A program made the position numbers and the translations under genes. Shown one piece after another: positions 11,496-22,694 of a DNA stretch of 64,000 nt (positions are counted from its first letter, which is position 1; every line of letters begins with the position of its first letter). Under the pieces are notes generated by a model that worked only from the letters and a program-made list of their open reading frames with translations, was not told the origin of the DNA and made no database searches. The DNA is from Pelomyxa schiedti (taxonomy: Eukaryota; Evosea; Pelobiontida; Pelomyxidae), in the NCBI GenBank assembly GCA_020536535.1, contig JAHLWZ010000815.1, positions 53,099 to 117,098 of the forward strand, given 5' to 3'.

Positions 11496-13052
11496 TCAAC
11501 TTGTGTGTGATCTGATGAAGTGTTCCCCTTTTTCGATGATAACATCGTGATCAGTTGGTGGTTTGGCTGCAGCAATATATTTCAGGGTTTGTTGCACAAG
11601 GAAGGACTTGGTAGTTGGAATTTTTGGCGCTTCTGCCCAGTCTGACAGAATGGGGTTTGGAATGTTTGAGTAACACGTGGCTTTTCGATGCAGGGTCACT
11701 GTGGAATCAGTGGTAAAATAGTTGCCCCCAGATCCCACTTGTTTGATATCCTGAAGTACGAAGTCTTTCTCCTGCAGAGAGAATCCTTCACAAAATCCAC
11801 GAATCTAGCCAGAGGTAAGGCGAGGGAATTCAAAGACTTGAAAACCTGTCTTATGATATCCTGTGCCATCACAGTGGCTACTGGGGAGAATGCTTTGGAG
11901 TCAAACACAGAGCCGACGAATGGAAGTAGTCCGTCTTGAGACAGACAGGCACTGAGATGCTGCATCCAGTATATCCCAGCTGTCAACACATCCGCATTTG
12001 TGCCATCTCCCGATCCAGAGCATCTTGCATGAGGTAAGTCATAGAAGTGCATCATGTTGCTGCATGCAACGTCCAGCAGTGTACTCTGAACAGAGGTCAA
12101 GCCCATCATATTCCGCATATCAAAAGAAACTGATATAAATCCAAATATCACAGGTGCCCCCTCTTGTAAGAGTTCGCACAAGACCAAGCCGGCAAGCAGC
12201 TCAGCTATGTGTAGGGATAGAGCCCCTGCAGGAGTGATGGGTGCTGTGGCACCAAGCATGCCGTACGCTGAATAAATGAGAGGAATGCCGTGGGCTACAG
12301 CTTCGCACACCTTGTCACCAGTCTCAGAGTTTATTACCAACGGCGTAATAGGATTAACGTACAAGGCAACAGATGGGTGAGTTCTGTTTGTAGGAATGAG
12401 GTGGTCAATTAACTCAAGACAAGGAGTTGTGAGGCCATCCTCGGAAATAAGAACAATGAGAGGCTTTGATGTGTTTGCTATCATTTCCAAAGTGCAGTAC
12501 AAGTCGGCCACTGAGGGAGGCATGTCCTGCAAAACTCCAATTGTAGAAACGATATCATATCCAGGTAAACAGTGTGATAACTTCACAGATGTAGCCATAT
12601 TCTCACGATTAAACTTGGAGAGCACATCTGTCTCTGGGTCTTGATAGTACAGATTGGTTACTCCAACACCAAAATAAGTTCCACATCCAGTGCCAAGTGT
12701 GAAGGCTAACTCGGGCTGCTCAGTGCCGGGTGAATCTGCAGCAAGAACTGGCCTCTTATAAAACGAAACCTTCCTCTTTGCAACCCTCAAAGCCCAACTT
12801 ACAATATCTGCTGAAAACCTGTTGTATTACATAAGGTGAGGGAAAAAGCCAAATCAAACTGTTTCACCTAACGCAACTGCCATCAACCGTCAAGGAAGAA
12901 GGGTCAGCAGCAGCCTTGGTGGCAAACACAGACAATGCTCTGCGTGATTCGACACGCACTCCAACTTCGGACAAAATTCTCATTGCTTGTTCATGCACAA
13001 CGGCGCACTCCCGCGTCCCCATCATAGACAGATGCGGCTGGCACTGGTTCAT
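11496..13052 (-). CDS. MttB-family (trimethylamine/betaine) methyltransferase, non-pyrrolysine
   Basis: Three exons; introns near 12820-12870 and 11810-11855 (the latter about 45 nt, ending TCTGGCTAG). The protein follows the MttB TIM-barrel family: VHEQAMRILSEVGVRVES near the N-terminus, FTLGTGCGTYFGVGVTNLYY, DIVSTIGVLQDMPP, LYVNPITPL, GIPLIYSAYGMLGATAPITP, GALSLHIAELLAGLVL, and near the end DIKQVGSGGNYF. In bacteria and archaea these enzymes pass a methyl group from a quaternary or tertiary amine to a corrinoid protein. The frame has no internal TAG, so this is a non-pyrrolysine member like glycine betaine MtgB. Such genes are overwhelmingly prokaryotic; host-type introns show this one is resident in a eukaryotic genome, which suggests old horizontal transfer. 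Its methyl acceptor is not evident from the window. Confidence 0.85.
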
Positions 13053-13634
13053 TGTTTGTTATCTTCCCCTTGAGTGGCCGGTGGACCTACACTAGTGAGG
13101 TTTTTTTAATTTATATTTTTCAGATCGTTGGGTTTTCTGCCCTTTTTCTCCGCAGGGAATGATGCCATTCAACTGCCACATGATTTTCTTTTTTTTGCCC
13201 CAAAGTTTCCCCTGTAGCATCTTGCCTCTTTTCAAGTTGCATAGGCGGCAATTCCGTGCCTAGAGGCAAAATGCTGCAGAGAAAACTCTGGGGTGACTGT
13301 ATTGTCATAGGATTCTCATAGGTCTGCTCCAGTGAGCGGAGCGGGCCAGACCACCGTAGGCAAAAGCGTGATTTTTGTGCTTGTTTCTGCTTGACTCTTA
13401 TTTTGTGCTTTCGTCTCTTGTGTCTCGATGTTTTGTTAGGCGAATAACCCTTATTCTACACTGAGTAAGTCTCCACCAATAATGTTGTTCTTCCATGGAA
13501 ACGCCATCCTTTACTCACACTCACTTCCCGTATAGCTTACGATCAATGTTATCTAGTTCCGTGGACATTTATTGTTGCCCTCAAAGGCACAAGTACTTTC
13601 CCAATTGGCAATGTGTATTTCGTTTGATTTTAAA
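13053..13634. other. Intergenic, 580 bp
   Basis: Upstream DNA of the MttB gene and downstream DNA of the ZC3HC1-like gene. A small nested stem (GGTCTG...CAGACC enclosing CTCC...GGAG) lies at about 13320-13352. A short minus-strand open frame at 13120-13308 shows no family features. I see no other gene. Confidence 0.6.
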
Positions 13635-16600
13635 TTAGTGCAGGTGCTTTTGAGAGAAGCTTGAACAAGGACAATGACGAGCTGGTGGCTTGCCCAGGGT
13701 CAAATGCCTGTTCAAGTCAGTTGATAGTGTTTTGACAAAGATAAGGGTTTGGCACACCGGTGGGGGCGATTTAGACTCGGTCGGCTGCAGAGAATCCATT
13801 TGTGATTGCCATGCCGGAATTGGTTGGGTGCCTTTGGCTGTGATTATGGACCATGGGCAGAATGAGCGGTGCGATTTGGCGGGGTCAAAACCTCCTTCAG
13901 GGACACAGAGTGAGAGGGCCCATTGAGGTTGCTGCCGCTGTGGTCGCTCTATTTGCTGAGTTGATGTTGATGTTGTCGTTGTTGTTGATGTTGTTGCTGT
14001 TGATTGTATCTTCGGTACTTCTGATTCTACTGGTGCTTCCTCGGCAGGTTGCTTTTGTGCTGTCTTTGTTGGGCTGCGTTTTCCCTTACCTCTTTTGTTT
14101 GGGGAGGTGTCTGCAGTCATACTGTGATCGTCCTTACTTGCAATTTCAGTGGATTCGGCACCTGGACCTTCCAGATTATCGTCGCTATCGACACTGAATG
14201 TGTTATCTTTTCCATCACTCTGGTCACCATTGTTCCCACTATCGTCACTCTTTGACCCATTTACTTCACCTGCATCATTACTCTCTTCACTCAGTTTTTC
14301 CTCCTTATCAATCTCTTCGCCACTTTCACTTCTGGGACTCCCTTCAACATTACACTCACCAGTCTCATTGGCTTCTGAGTGATTACTCTCAGCATTACTG
14401 CCCTCTTCACTACCCTTATCGCTCTGCTCACCATCGTCTTTGCTACTATTTTCCTCCTCGTCACTCCCTTCAATTTCGTGGGCAAGTGGGTGGCTTTCAA
14501 CTGGCATTTCCTTTAGCACTTTCCTCTTAGATCCCATGTCCTCATCCCCACTGCCAAAAGACCGCTTCCGCCTTGAGAATGCCGGCAAGTGAATTTTCCC
14601 GGCAGCACTAGAGGTGACTGCCTCCTCGTCCTTGTTGCTGTGCTCATTGTCACTAGTATCGGAGGATGTTTTCCTGCTGTCTTCAGCCTCCCAACTGCCA
14701 TCATGTTCCTGAGGCGGAGGTGAGGCGTCACATGCATTTTTCATGCTTCCCGTGGTCTCTGGAGAAGAGTCATCAGAATTCAAGCATATTACATCAGTTG
14801 CTGCATCGCGGCTTCTAGGCTCTGGGCCTGATTGACGTGACCTTTTACGGCAACTGGATTGCTGCACTTCCTCCTCGTCGTGTGCAGGGGATGCAAGCCG
14901 CTTTCGAGGGAGCACGTCATCTGAGCTCGAACCATTGCTCTCATCGGATGGTATGCTTCTGGGAAGTTCGGCTACTTGGACTGTTTCCTCATCTTTGCTT
15001 TGGTTGGTGGAGTCATTTGAGAATTCATCTTTTGGGGGTTGTTGGTCAGCATCAGGAAGGTGTTCTGTTCTATCTTGCAGGTCACTACTGGCAGCAGGTT
15101 CACTGGTTGGGGGTTCAAGGGGAGCTTCTTGGATTGTAGTACCTTCGATTAAGTCACTGCTTGGTGTGTGCGAGGAGGTCGGTTCTGGGGTCAGTGGGTG
15201 GTGTGAAATGTCAGATGCAGTTGCTTCATTTAGAGGTTCATTTGTATTTGAGTTAGTTGCTTGTTCTTTGTTAGAGTTGGGTTCTTGCTCTTTCATTTCA
15301 TTTTTATCCTCAATATGCCCTTCCACTTGGTTTGTCAATGCATTACTTGAATTCACTAAATTAACAGCTTCTGTTTGAATCGACCCCGGTTTTTCTCCCA
15401 GCTGCATATCTTGTGAAGGAATAGCATCCACAGGTTCTGGAGGGTTGGGTATTGGTTCCCTGGAAATTGATGTTGGGGAGGCTTCAGGTGGTGTGGATTG
15501 GGGGGCTACAGGAGGCTCTTGTTGAAGAGCAGCTGATGTTGTAGTATTATTTGTACTCTCATCTTGCTGAAGATGCTGAGTGGTGGGATCTTGTGTGGCA
15601 CCCGAGGAGGCACCAGTATGAATATGGCCTGGGGCATCAGATACAGGTTTCTCACCTGAACTTGATACTCCTATCAATCGGGGCATTCCATTTAAGTTGA
15701 TACTTCTCTGGCACAAATCACAGTGAAGTTCATTTGGTTTGCAAATCCAACCAAAGAGAGACAAAATTGACTCCACCTGAGGAATTCGTTTTAGTAATCA
15801 AACCTTAGTGAAAGAAAGGAACCTTCTTTGAGTTTCCTTGAGACTCGTTGGTCGGGAACTCATTCCCGATTACGGTGGTCAGAGCTTCAAGCTTGGTGAT
15901 AGACTCCTGACTTTACTGAGAAAGAAAAATAAAATTACAAAGTAGAACAACCTGTGAAAGCGTTTCAAAGAATTTTGGGCTTAACCCAGGTATGGAGCCA
16001 TGCAAATTCTGGAATGTTTCAGAACGTTTAAGAAAATCAGGTTCTATAACATATTTGTTAAACTGGCTTGCGTATAATTTTCTTCATACTTGTACATTCT
16101 GGTTTGGAAAATGAGAGAGGTGAGGGATTGATTTTCCAGGAGCACAACGGACTGTGGCATTCAGTGAGCTGGGACTTCCACTTCTCATGTAGTTCCTTTG
16201 TTTTCTGCAGTGCTTGCCAACAGTTACACATTGGAATGGTTGATATTTACAAAAGTAATACCACTGGGAGAAAGAACGGAGGACTCCTGAGACCCAAAGA
16301 AGGCGTTGCTTCCACACACATGACAATGCAGAGTATCTTTGCCAGAATTTTGCCATCCATATCTGGAATATCATCTGTGTTAAGAATAACGCTTTCAACC
16401 ACAGATAAATATAATTTGGTACGTTACCGTGCACACTCCAGAGGGGAAATACAAGCAGGCTTAGCAAACCAATTCTCTGTTAAAAAAGAAAAAACCATGT
16501 TAGTATCATTACACAGAATATAACGAAGTGCACCTAATTTAAAAGTGGAGACTCTTTTAGCAAAGTCGGCTTTATCCCATGGTCTGCACCTGCCCGTCTC

Positions 16601-16863
16601 TCGAATCGACGTCGGTGTGCTATTTATTTTCTTAGTTTGATACGGTCACACAAAGATATGTATGGGCCAGGCCCAACGCGTACACGTGCTAAATTATGGG
16701 GGGGTGGTGCCGCTCCGGTTTTGTGTTGGTGTGGTCAGGGGAGGCGAGAGGAGGGCGCAAACTTGACGAAATTCCTCAATGCACGCAGGCTGTCTTCCAT
16801 CGTTTTTTTGTGTTGGTCCAAAAATGGCACCGTGGACACACTCGCAGTGGCACCGCCGTCCAT
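13635..16863 (-). CDS. ZC3HC1: NIPA/ZC3HC1-like C3HC zinc-finger protein
   Basis: Exon 1 begins MDGGATASVSTVPFLDQHKK at 16863 and splices to an exon reading RPWDKADFAKRVSTFKLG (about 16540-16600). Then NWFAKPACISPLECARYGW (about 16420-16470) gives the first C3HC zinc finger, as in NIPA (RPWDR.. and SPL.CA..GW). The last exon (13635-15776, 713 codons) opens with LFGWICKPNELHCDLCQRSI, the second finger, and carries FDPAKSHRSFCPWS with IPAWQSQMDSL near its end. Between these halves lies about 560 residues of Ser/Asp/Glu-rich low complexity. NIPA proteins are nuclear; human ZC3HC1 is an F-box-type adaptor and nuclear-basket component. The long acidic insertion splits the second finger in sequence and is the unusual point. 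Divergently paired with the Stealth gene, 178 bp apart. Confidence 0.8.
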
Positions 16864-17041
16864 CGCCGTCAGTAGAGATTGATTGCAAATTGTCCAGAGG
16901 GCCCCTCTATACCCACCTGATGGGGATAGCAGGCCCTCATTGGGCACTCGTGTGTGGGACTGCCCACCACAATGTGACAGTGCTTGCCTCTGTGAATCCT
17001 CGTTCTGATTTGCCCCATCACAGTTTATTTTCCGCGAAACA

Positions 17042-18929
17042 ATGCAGGAACGACCACGTACACACATCACACTGACGGCGACCGTGGCCGTGTTCGTCGT
17101 GGTGTGGGTGTCGGTCAACATCGTGATATGGTATGCCTACAGCCCCGACGACGGCGACGACGGCCGCTTCGGCTTCAACGACCACAACGCGTTCTTCAAG
17201 TCCCGCCGCGGCGCCCCCGCGAACACAGGGGCGCCTGCCCGGGGCAACGCCGACCTCGGCGCTGGCGGCGCCGCGGTAATTGTGGGAGGACGAGCCGACG
17301 AAGACGACGACGGCGGCGACGAAGGAGGGAGTGCGGCGAGAGAGGCGTGCGATGTGGTGGACGTGGTTTACACGTGGGTGAATGGAAGTGACCCTGCCCA
17401 CGAGAAGCTCTTGGCAAGGTACCCCAATCCCTCCCCTCCCCTGCCCCCTTTTTCTCCCCCTTTTTTTCCCCCCTGTTTTAAATTCCCGCTCTTCCATTTC
17501 ATTGTTTTGTTATGTGCACCTTTTCTTTTTTTTTTTTTTTTTTTTTCCTTTTCCTTATATTGACTCCAAGTCACAAGAACGTTGGCTCTGCTTGGAAAAT
17601 CATGTTTCGCGACTATGGAATTTTGAGGTGTGTTCCTTGTTCCTTTTGCTACCACTTAGTGTTTCATTCTTCAGGTTTTCCATGCGGTCTATTGAGAAAC
17701 ACATGCCCTGGGCAAGAAACATCATCCTAGTTACAAATGGACAGGTACCTCTCTATCCTCTGTTTGTGTTCTATGTCTGGCATTGGTCCTTTTCCCGATT
17801 AATGAAACCTCCTTATTACAGATCCCCACTTGGGCAAACATTTCTTCACCACGGTTGAGATGGGTCACACATGACCAAATTTTCCCCCACACCAAGGATT
17901 TGCCCACTTTCAATTCAAATGCAATTGAGGCACACTTGAGTAAAATCCCAGGTAGGAGAGCAGGGAATAAATCCAATTCCTGACAAACAAACAGGAATAG
18001 CACCTTGCTTCATATACATGAACGATGATTTTTTTTTGGTATGGCTTCTCAAGTCCACAGTTGTATTAATAAAATTGTCTCAATCACCTTTCCAAGATGC
18101 AAGATGTGGAAAAGTCGATGTTTGTTGACACGAAGACTGGACAACTGAAGGTTTTCCTTGTTAAATGAAGTGCTGTGTTGGAGGGGAACTAATTCTTCAA
18201 ACAGCTCTTCATGGAGAATGCCCAGTATGCACACCACCCTCAAGAACCTTGTAAATATTGAACTCAATAAAGTCAAACAACCCACATCGAATTCAAGGGC
18301 CCCTGAATATGAGAAAGGCAAGACAAATGGGTGGTTCAGGTCCATTGCATACTCCAATGATCTCATCAATCAGTACTACCACCCGGAAGTAAATGAAACC
18401 GTCAAGCACAACTATGTTGGACACTATTGCTATTTCATTGACAAGGAAATTGCGGACACAATGTACAAAAGATGGCAAGTTGGTATGTCAGACTCTCCAG
18501 AAAATTGTGCATTTCTTTACCCACTCACTGGGCAACAGAATTTGATAGGACTTCAACCAACCGGTTTAGAGCTCCAGATGACACTGCGTTCCCTTTTTTG
18601 CATGCCAATGTGGCTCTCGAGGAATTTGGTGCCACAGTATGCTGCCAGTCCCCATCTTTTCCATGTATAATTCACATTTTCCATAGAGGAACCAAGGGGT
18701 ACCCAATGGAGGTGGGGCATGGACATCAAACCACACCAAGAATGTAGCAACATGGAACCGCATCATATCACGGAAACTGGTCTGTGTTGTCTTGCAAGAC
18801 AGGATTGACCTTGCACTTACCGCCGATGAAGAAATAAAATACCTAGAACAGCTGATGTGCAGTGTCTTCCCAACCAAAAGCACAGTAGAGAGGCATGAGC
18901 AACCAAACCCCTGTTCCTCATACAAATAA
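17042..18929 (+). CDS. Stealth-family GlcNAc-1-phosphotransferase (GNPTAB-like), no Notch/DMAP part
   Basis: Type II membrane protein: short basic N-terminus, one hydrophobic anchor (TLTATVAVFVVVWVSVNIVI), a GC-rich acidic linker, then Stealth regions. CR1: VDVVYTWVNGSDP (about 17360-17390). CR2: DYGILRFSMRSIEKHMPWAR, NIILVTNGQIPTW, LPTFNSNAIEAHLSKIPG and FIYMNDDFF. CR3: KHNYVGHYCYFIDKEIADTM, then EFDRTSTNRFRAPDD. CR4: KLVCVVLQDRID...SVFPTKSTVE. Animal GNPTAB uses this fold to put GlcNAc-1-phosphate on lysosomal enzymes (mannose-6-phosphate pathway); bacterial Stealth proteins build capsules. This copy is about 500 residues and I see no Notch-like repeats, DMAP-binding domain or spacer, so it is a minimal catalytic form. 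Six or more short introns are needed. Golgi location is inferred. Confidence 0.85.
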
Positions 18930-19571
18930 ATCCAGAAATAACACAAACCAAAGATTCATTCCCAAAACAAAAACAAAAAAAGAGAAGTGGCATCAGTCAG
19001 TGATAGGACCACATAGTTGGTTTGACTGAGGTCCATAGCAGGGTTTAGGATGACCCCGGACCCCAGATGACCTCCGCAGACCCCGTCCCCCGCCCTTTTT
19101 TGTGGGCAGCCAGATGGAGGTGTTTCATTGTCTGTCCCCGCCGTTCGCCCCGAGAGGCGCCCCCCGGCCCCTGAGCCGGCGCCACGGCGAGCCAACCCTC
19201 CGCCACGCGGGCCCCCGGGAGGGCTCAATTCGCAGCGGCAAGCGGACTCGGCACGGCGCCCAGGGGGCGGGTGGCCGGCGGGGGCATGCCCCCTACGCTA
19301 CACTCGTGGACATGCCCGGACGAGGGCGGGACCCGCGGTATCATAGTTGGATGAGTAGTTCTGATGTCAGATATCGATGTAACTATGCCAGTATTGGAGC
19401 ACTGGGTGTATTGGGCCACTTCTCGAGGGTCCCCGCTGCAATGGAGCGTTTTATTTCCGTGGCGTTTCTCGTGGTTGGGATTATGGGAAGTTTTTTCTTT
19501 CGTTTGACAAAGCCGAAGGAACAAAACGACAACAAAGGAGTAAATTTGGTCAGCCTGTTTGTTGTTGTGTT
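18930..19571. other. Intergenic with GC-rich island
   Basis: Lies between the convergent ends of the Stealth and yellow-family genes. 19040-19345 is strikingly GC-rich. It contains GGGGCATGCCCC (about 19290) and a helix of GTCCC(CC)GCCCT (about 19086-19097) with AGGGCGGGAC (about 19323-19332), plus CCGC/GCGG just outside it. This could be a second structured RNA, but no T run follows on either strand. An open plus frame ends MERFISVAFLVVGIMGSFFF... at 19590; I do not consider it supported. Confidence 0.35.
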
Positions 19572-21226
19572 TCATTGTGCTGCCAGATAGGAGTCCGTTC
19601 CTGTATAGAATGACCAAATCCTGAAGTTGATGGAGCCCTCGGAGAAGTCCAGCAGTCCTTGGACAAAGAGATGCAGCTGATTACTAACGAACAGCATGTT
19701 CCCCTTGTGGTCAAAAGCTAGAGTGTCTGGCCAGACCATTGATGAAGAGTCCTGTAATGAATTATGAGAAAAATGGTTGCGTGTTCTGGGTGTACTTACA
19801 CTCACTAGTGAGAGCACATCGCCATTCCAAGTATTAATACCACTGCCCTCTAAAGAACTCAGGTAGAGCGTACCAGTATCATCAAAAGCAAGGCCGTCAC
19901 TTGCAGACAATTTGTCTCCAATGTAAACGACTGCTGATTCCAGTGTTGACTCCGATGTGGTGAAATCACGTAACAGAGAAGTGGGAATAGAGTAGAAGTC
20001 ATGGCTGGTCAGTGGACACCATACAAGTGTATTCAGGTCAGTTGATAAAGCAATACCATCTATTAAAAGTGTCAAGAAAGGAATTCACATGGAAAAATAC
20101 CTGCTCCAGTTTCCATTGGTGCATCAATAAGAACTTTGTCACCATTGATTGTTATCCACAAGTCAGGATCCGCTTGGGTACTTGAGTGCTGAATCACAAT
20201 GTAAAAACCACCATATGTTAATTGGTTGTTACATTTTGCAAAACTCTTCTAACGGTATGGCTAAGTATATCAAACACTAACAGTGCCGGGAGCAGTGGCT
20301 TTGAAGAGTCTATTGGGATTCCTGAGTCTGTGATATAACTTATAGTAGTTTGACACTTTGAAGAAAGCCACACAAATGCTTACGCAAATTGGTTGTGCAG
20401 ATCAAGGACAATGTCATTTCTTGAAGAATTGATGAGAACAAAGTTTATACCTATATACACACAAGAAAGAATCTGTTAATGAAGCTTCCGCTTCAGAAAA
20501 GGTATATCTTAGTCTCTCAGCACCAGTCTTGATATCCCAAACAACGAGTTTAATGGCACCTGTTCACCTTAAGAGGCGCGTTTACTAGTTTGGTGTTGAC
20601 CTGGTAAAGCAGCAGCACTATTGACCTTCCCCTGGTCTAAAACCCAAATATGATCATAGGGGTCAATTTCAAAGCCAAGTACACTCTAATGCAAAAGCCA
20701 TGGGAATGCAAGTAGGGGAAAAGGAAAAAAAACTTGTAAAGCAGTAGAGTTTCCCTCTTCATTCATCTCCCATGAAGGGAAAGGCTGGAGCAGTGGTTGC
20801 CCGTTTTTCATAACAACTTTGCTTAAAGTGGCTGGTACATTTTCATTCCACCTGGGTACTATTGATGTCAGTTTGCCCAATTTAACATTGATTGCTCATG
20901 TAACCTGAAACAAAAACGTCACCATCAGACGAAACTTTCACGCCAGCTGGCATGCAGTTCTTTTCCCTTCAAGAAAGAAAGAAAAAAAATTAGCAGGAAC
21001 GACATTCCAAAAAACCATCACGATACCCGCTGGTTGCAATCCATTGTGCGTGTTGTTGCTCACTCTCCCACGTAAAGTCTAGGGCTCGCCACTCATACAA
21101 CACCGTAGGCGTCACTACATCGCGTTTAATAACGGTTACCACAGAACGTATAGTGAGATCCATATGGAGAGCTACCGCACACCGCAGCACCGACCAGCGA
21201 CGCAACAACAACCAACACCAACTTCA
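19572..21226 (-). CDS. Yellow/major royal jelly protein family, secreted
   Basis: About eight small exons. The start MKLVLVVVASLVGAAVC is a clear signal peptide. Next comes VLYEWRALDFTW, the typical first strand of the MRJP/yellow beta-propeller. Later exons read DGIALSTDLNTLVWCPLTSH, SDGLAFDDTGTLYLSSLE and DTLAFDHKGNMLFVSNQLHL followed by DFSEGSINFRIW, matching the family's closing blades (WPDTL.F...G.L.F.SN.L). Family members are secreted or surface propellers; a few insect yellow proteins have dopachrome-conversion activity, but most have no known reaction. Members outside arthropods are scattered in bacteria, fungi and protists. The junction between the signal peptide and VTPTVLYEW needs either a 25-nt intron (GTAACC...GATGTAG) or a frameshift; see findings. 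Confidence 0.8.
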
Positions 21227-21390
21227 TGTTTCAAATAAAATTTAGAAGCACCCACCACTCCTCACAGCACAATGAGGCCTTTCTTTCTCACACCACCCAT
21301 GTACCGTTTTGTACAACCAAGACAGCTAGAGATAACAGCCACATATCTACTCCTGTTTTTGTGGCCCTCGAGGCACAATTCCATTTTTTT

Positions 21391-22170
21391 TTACAGACAG
21401 CCGAGTTTTTGTGTAGAGCGATCACGACCCAGTCTACGGCGGCGATTGTTTTCGACAGGGGCAGCGTTTGTGGTTGGTGGGGGCAGGAGCACACGAGGGG
21501 TGACCGTCCCCCTGTTGGTGCCGTTGTGGTCCCTTCTGCTGCTGCTGGTGCTGTTGATGGCGAGTGCAGGGGCGATGGCAGGGGCAGGGGTGAGGGCGGG
21601 GGAAGAGGGAGGTGGCTGGGTACGGGTCCTGTCGCGGACCCTCGCTGGGGGGGCGGAATAGACACACCATTTTCCAGGCTGTACGACGTCATGGGGTGGT
21701 TTTGCATCCGACTTTTGCGGCAGAGTCTCCTCTGTGGAAGAGTTGTCTTCTTCCTCAGAATTCTCCTGCGGCGGAAGTGAGAGGGAATTGAAGAGGGTGT
21801 GAACACCAACAACTGTGTCCCTTATCTCCGACAAATTGGGGGCCAATCCCATGCTCACCGCATCCGAACAGATTGGGGGCTGATGATGTGGAATGAGAAA
21901 GTGCAGTGCAACCAACAAGTACCTTTGGGAATGAGGTCACCCTCCAGAATGACGGGTGTGGTCACTACTGTAGCATTCTTGGTCTTCTTCTTCTGTTGGC
22001 AGTTGGGTATTTCTTGTCTGTAAACGAAGTTAAAAGTGAAAAGGGGAGGACTGTTGCTCTACACACAGCCATTTTTCCTGTGACTGGGTCCCTGCTGAGT
22101 CGCGTTCTTCTGCATTGCTGCGAACACCTCCTCACCCACCTTGTGGTATATGTGCCTCTTCTGCACAACA
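21391..22170 (-). CDS. Unidentified spliced gene sharing one arm of the inverted duplication
   Basis: Three plausible exons. Exon A holds QKRHIYHKVGEEVFAAMQKN followed by ATQQGPSHR (about 22090-22170). Exon B reads NATVVTTPVILEGDLIPK (about 21920-21990) and ends at GTACTT. Exon C, after a CACATCATCAG acceptor, gives PPICSDAVSMGLAPNLSEIR then DTVVGVHTLFNSLSLPPQ, an acidic QENSEEEDNSSTEE stretch and a Pro/Thr-rich tail to 21391. I do not recognise the family. Support is codon-like composition, consistent phase at one intron and the synonymous differences in the duplicated arm. The start is unknown. The tail could instead be part of the shared 5' region with the yellow-family gene 165 bp away. 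Confidence 0.35.
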
Positions 22171-22268
22171 GGCTCGCTTCTGGCAGCAGAGCCTCCGCAC
22201 AGAGTACCAGAAGAGGCACATATACCACAAGGTGGGTGAGGAGGTGTTCGCGGCTATGCAGAAGAACG
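22103..22268. repeat. Head-to-head inverted duplication, 61-bp arms
   Basis: 22103-22163 and 22208-22268 are reverse complements at about 59 of 61 positions, separated by 44 bp. Read outward on its own strand each arm encodes the same 17-20 residues; the two mismatches change GCA GCA to GCG GCT, both Ala-Ala. Confidence 0.95.
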
Positions 22269-22363
22269 GGGAGGTGCTGGAGGGCATCCCTCGTGACAGA
22301 GTGTGGGTGCCTCTTCTGAAGAATGAAGAATCGTTCCAAGGCCCGGTACCGACGGCCTGGTAG
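22164..22363 (+). CDS. Unidentified exon carrying the other arm of the inverted duplication
   Basis: Plus-strand frame reading FWQQSLRTEY, then QKRHIYHKVGEEVFAAMQKN, then GEVLEGIPRDRVWVPLLKNE to a stop at 22361-22363. The central block is the same peptide as in the minus-strand gene, read in the opposite direction. The composition looks coding, but I cannot place a start or assign a family. It may be a gene fragment left by the duplication. Confidence 0.3.
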
Positions 22364-22694
22364 TAAAACGGCTCGTGGGGGATGTCGAAGCATTGCCACG
22401 TTACGGGTGTCGAAGCTCCCTCCTTCCGTCGTGGATCGCATCTTTTAAGTTTGGTTAAATATTTTTTCCAAAGAAAAAAATTATAGAAGCTCCATCCAAA
22501 TGAAGATTGAGTTGAAGCGGAATCAACAAATGTAAATTAAATTTATTTACCGAAGACGGACCACGGCCGGGGTTTACCAACGAAAGAAATTGATCCGCTC
22601 TTTCCTGCGTTTTTCCCTTCGTTTCTCGCCGTCTTTTTGTGTCGGTTTGACTTTCACACTAAGGACAGACATCTTCTGACAGGATACACTTCAG

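Noticed and set aside
19102-19590. 162-codon plus ORF in the second GC island
   Set aside because: Arg/Pro-rich composition typical of GC-rich non-coding DNA; only its last 40 residues look hydrophobic, and nothing supports expression.
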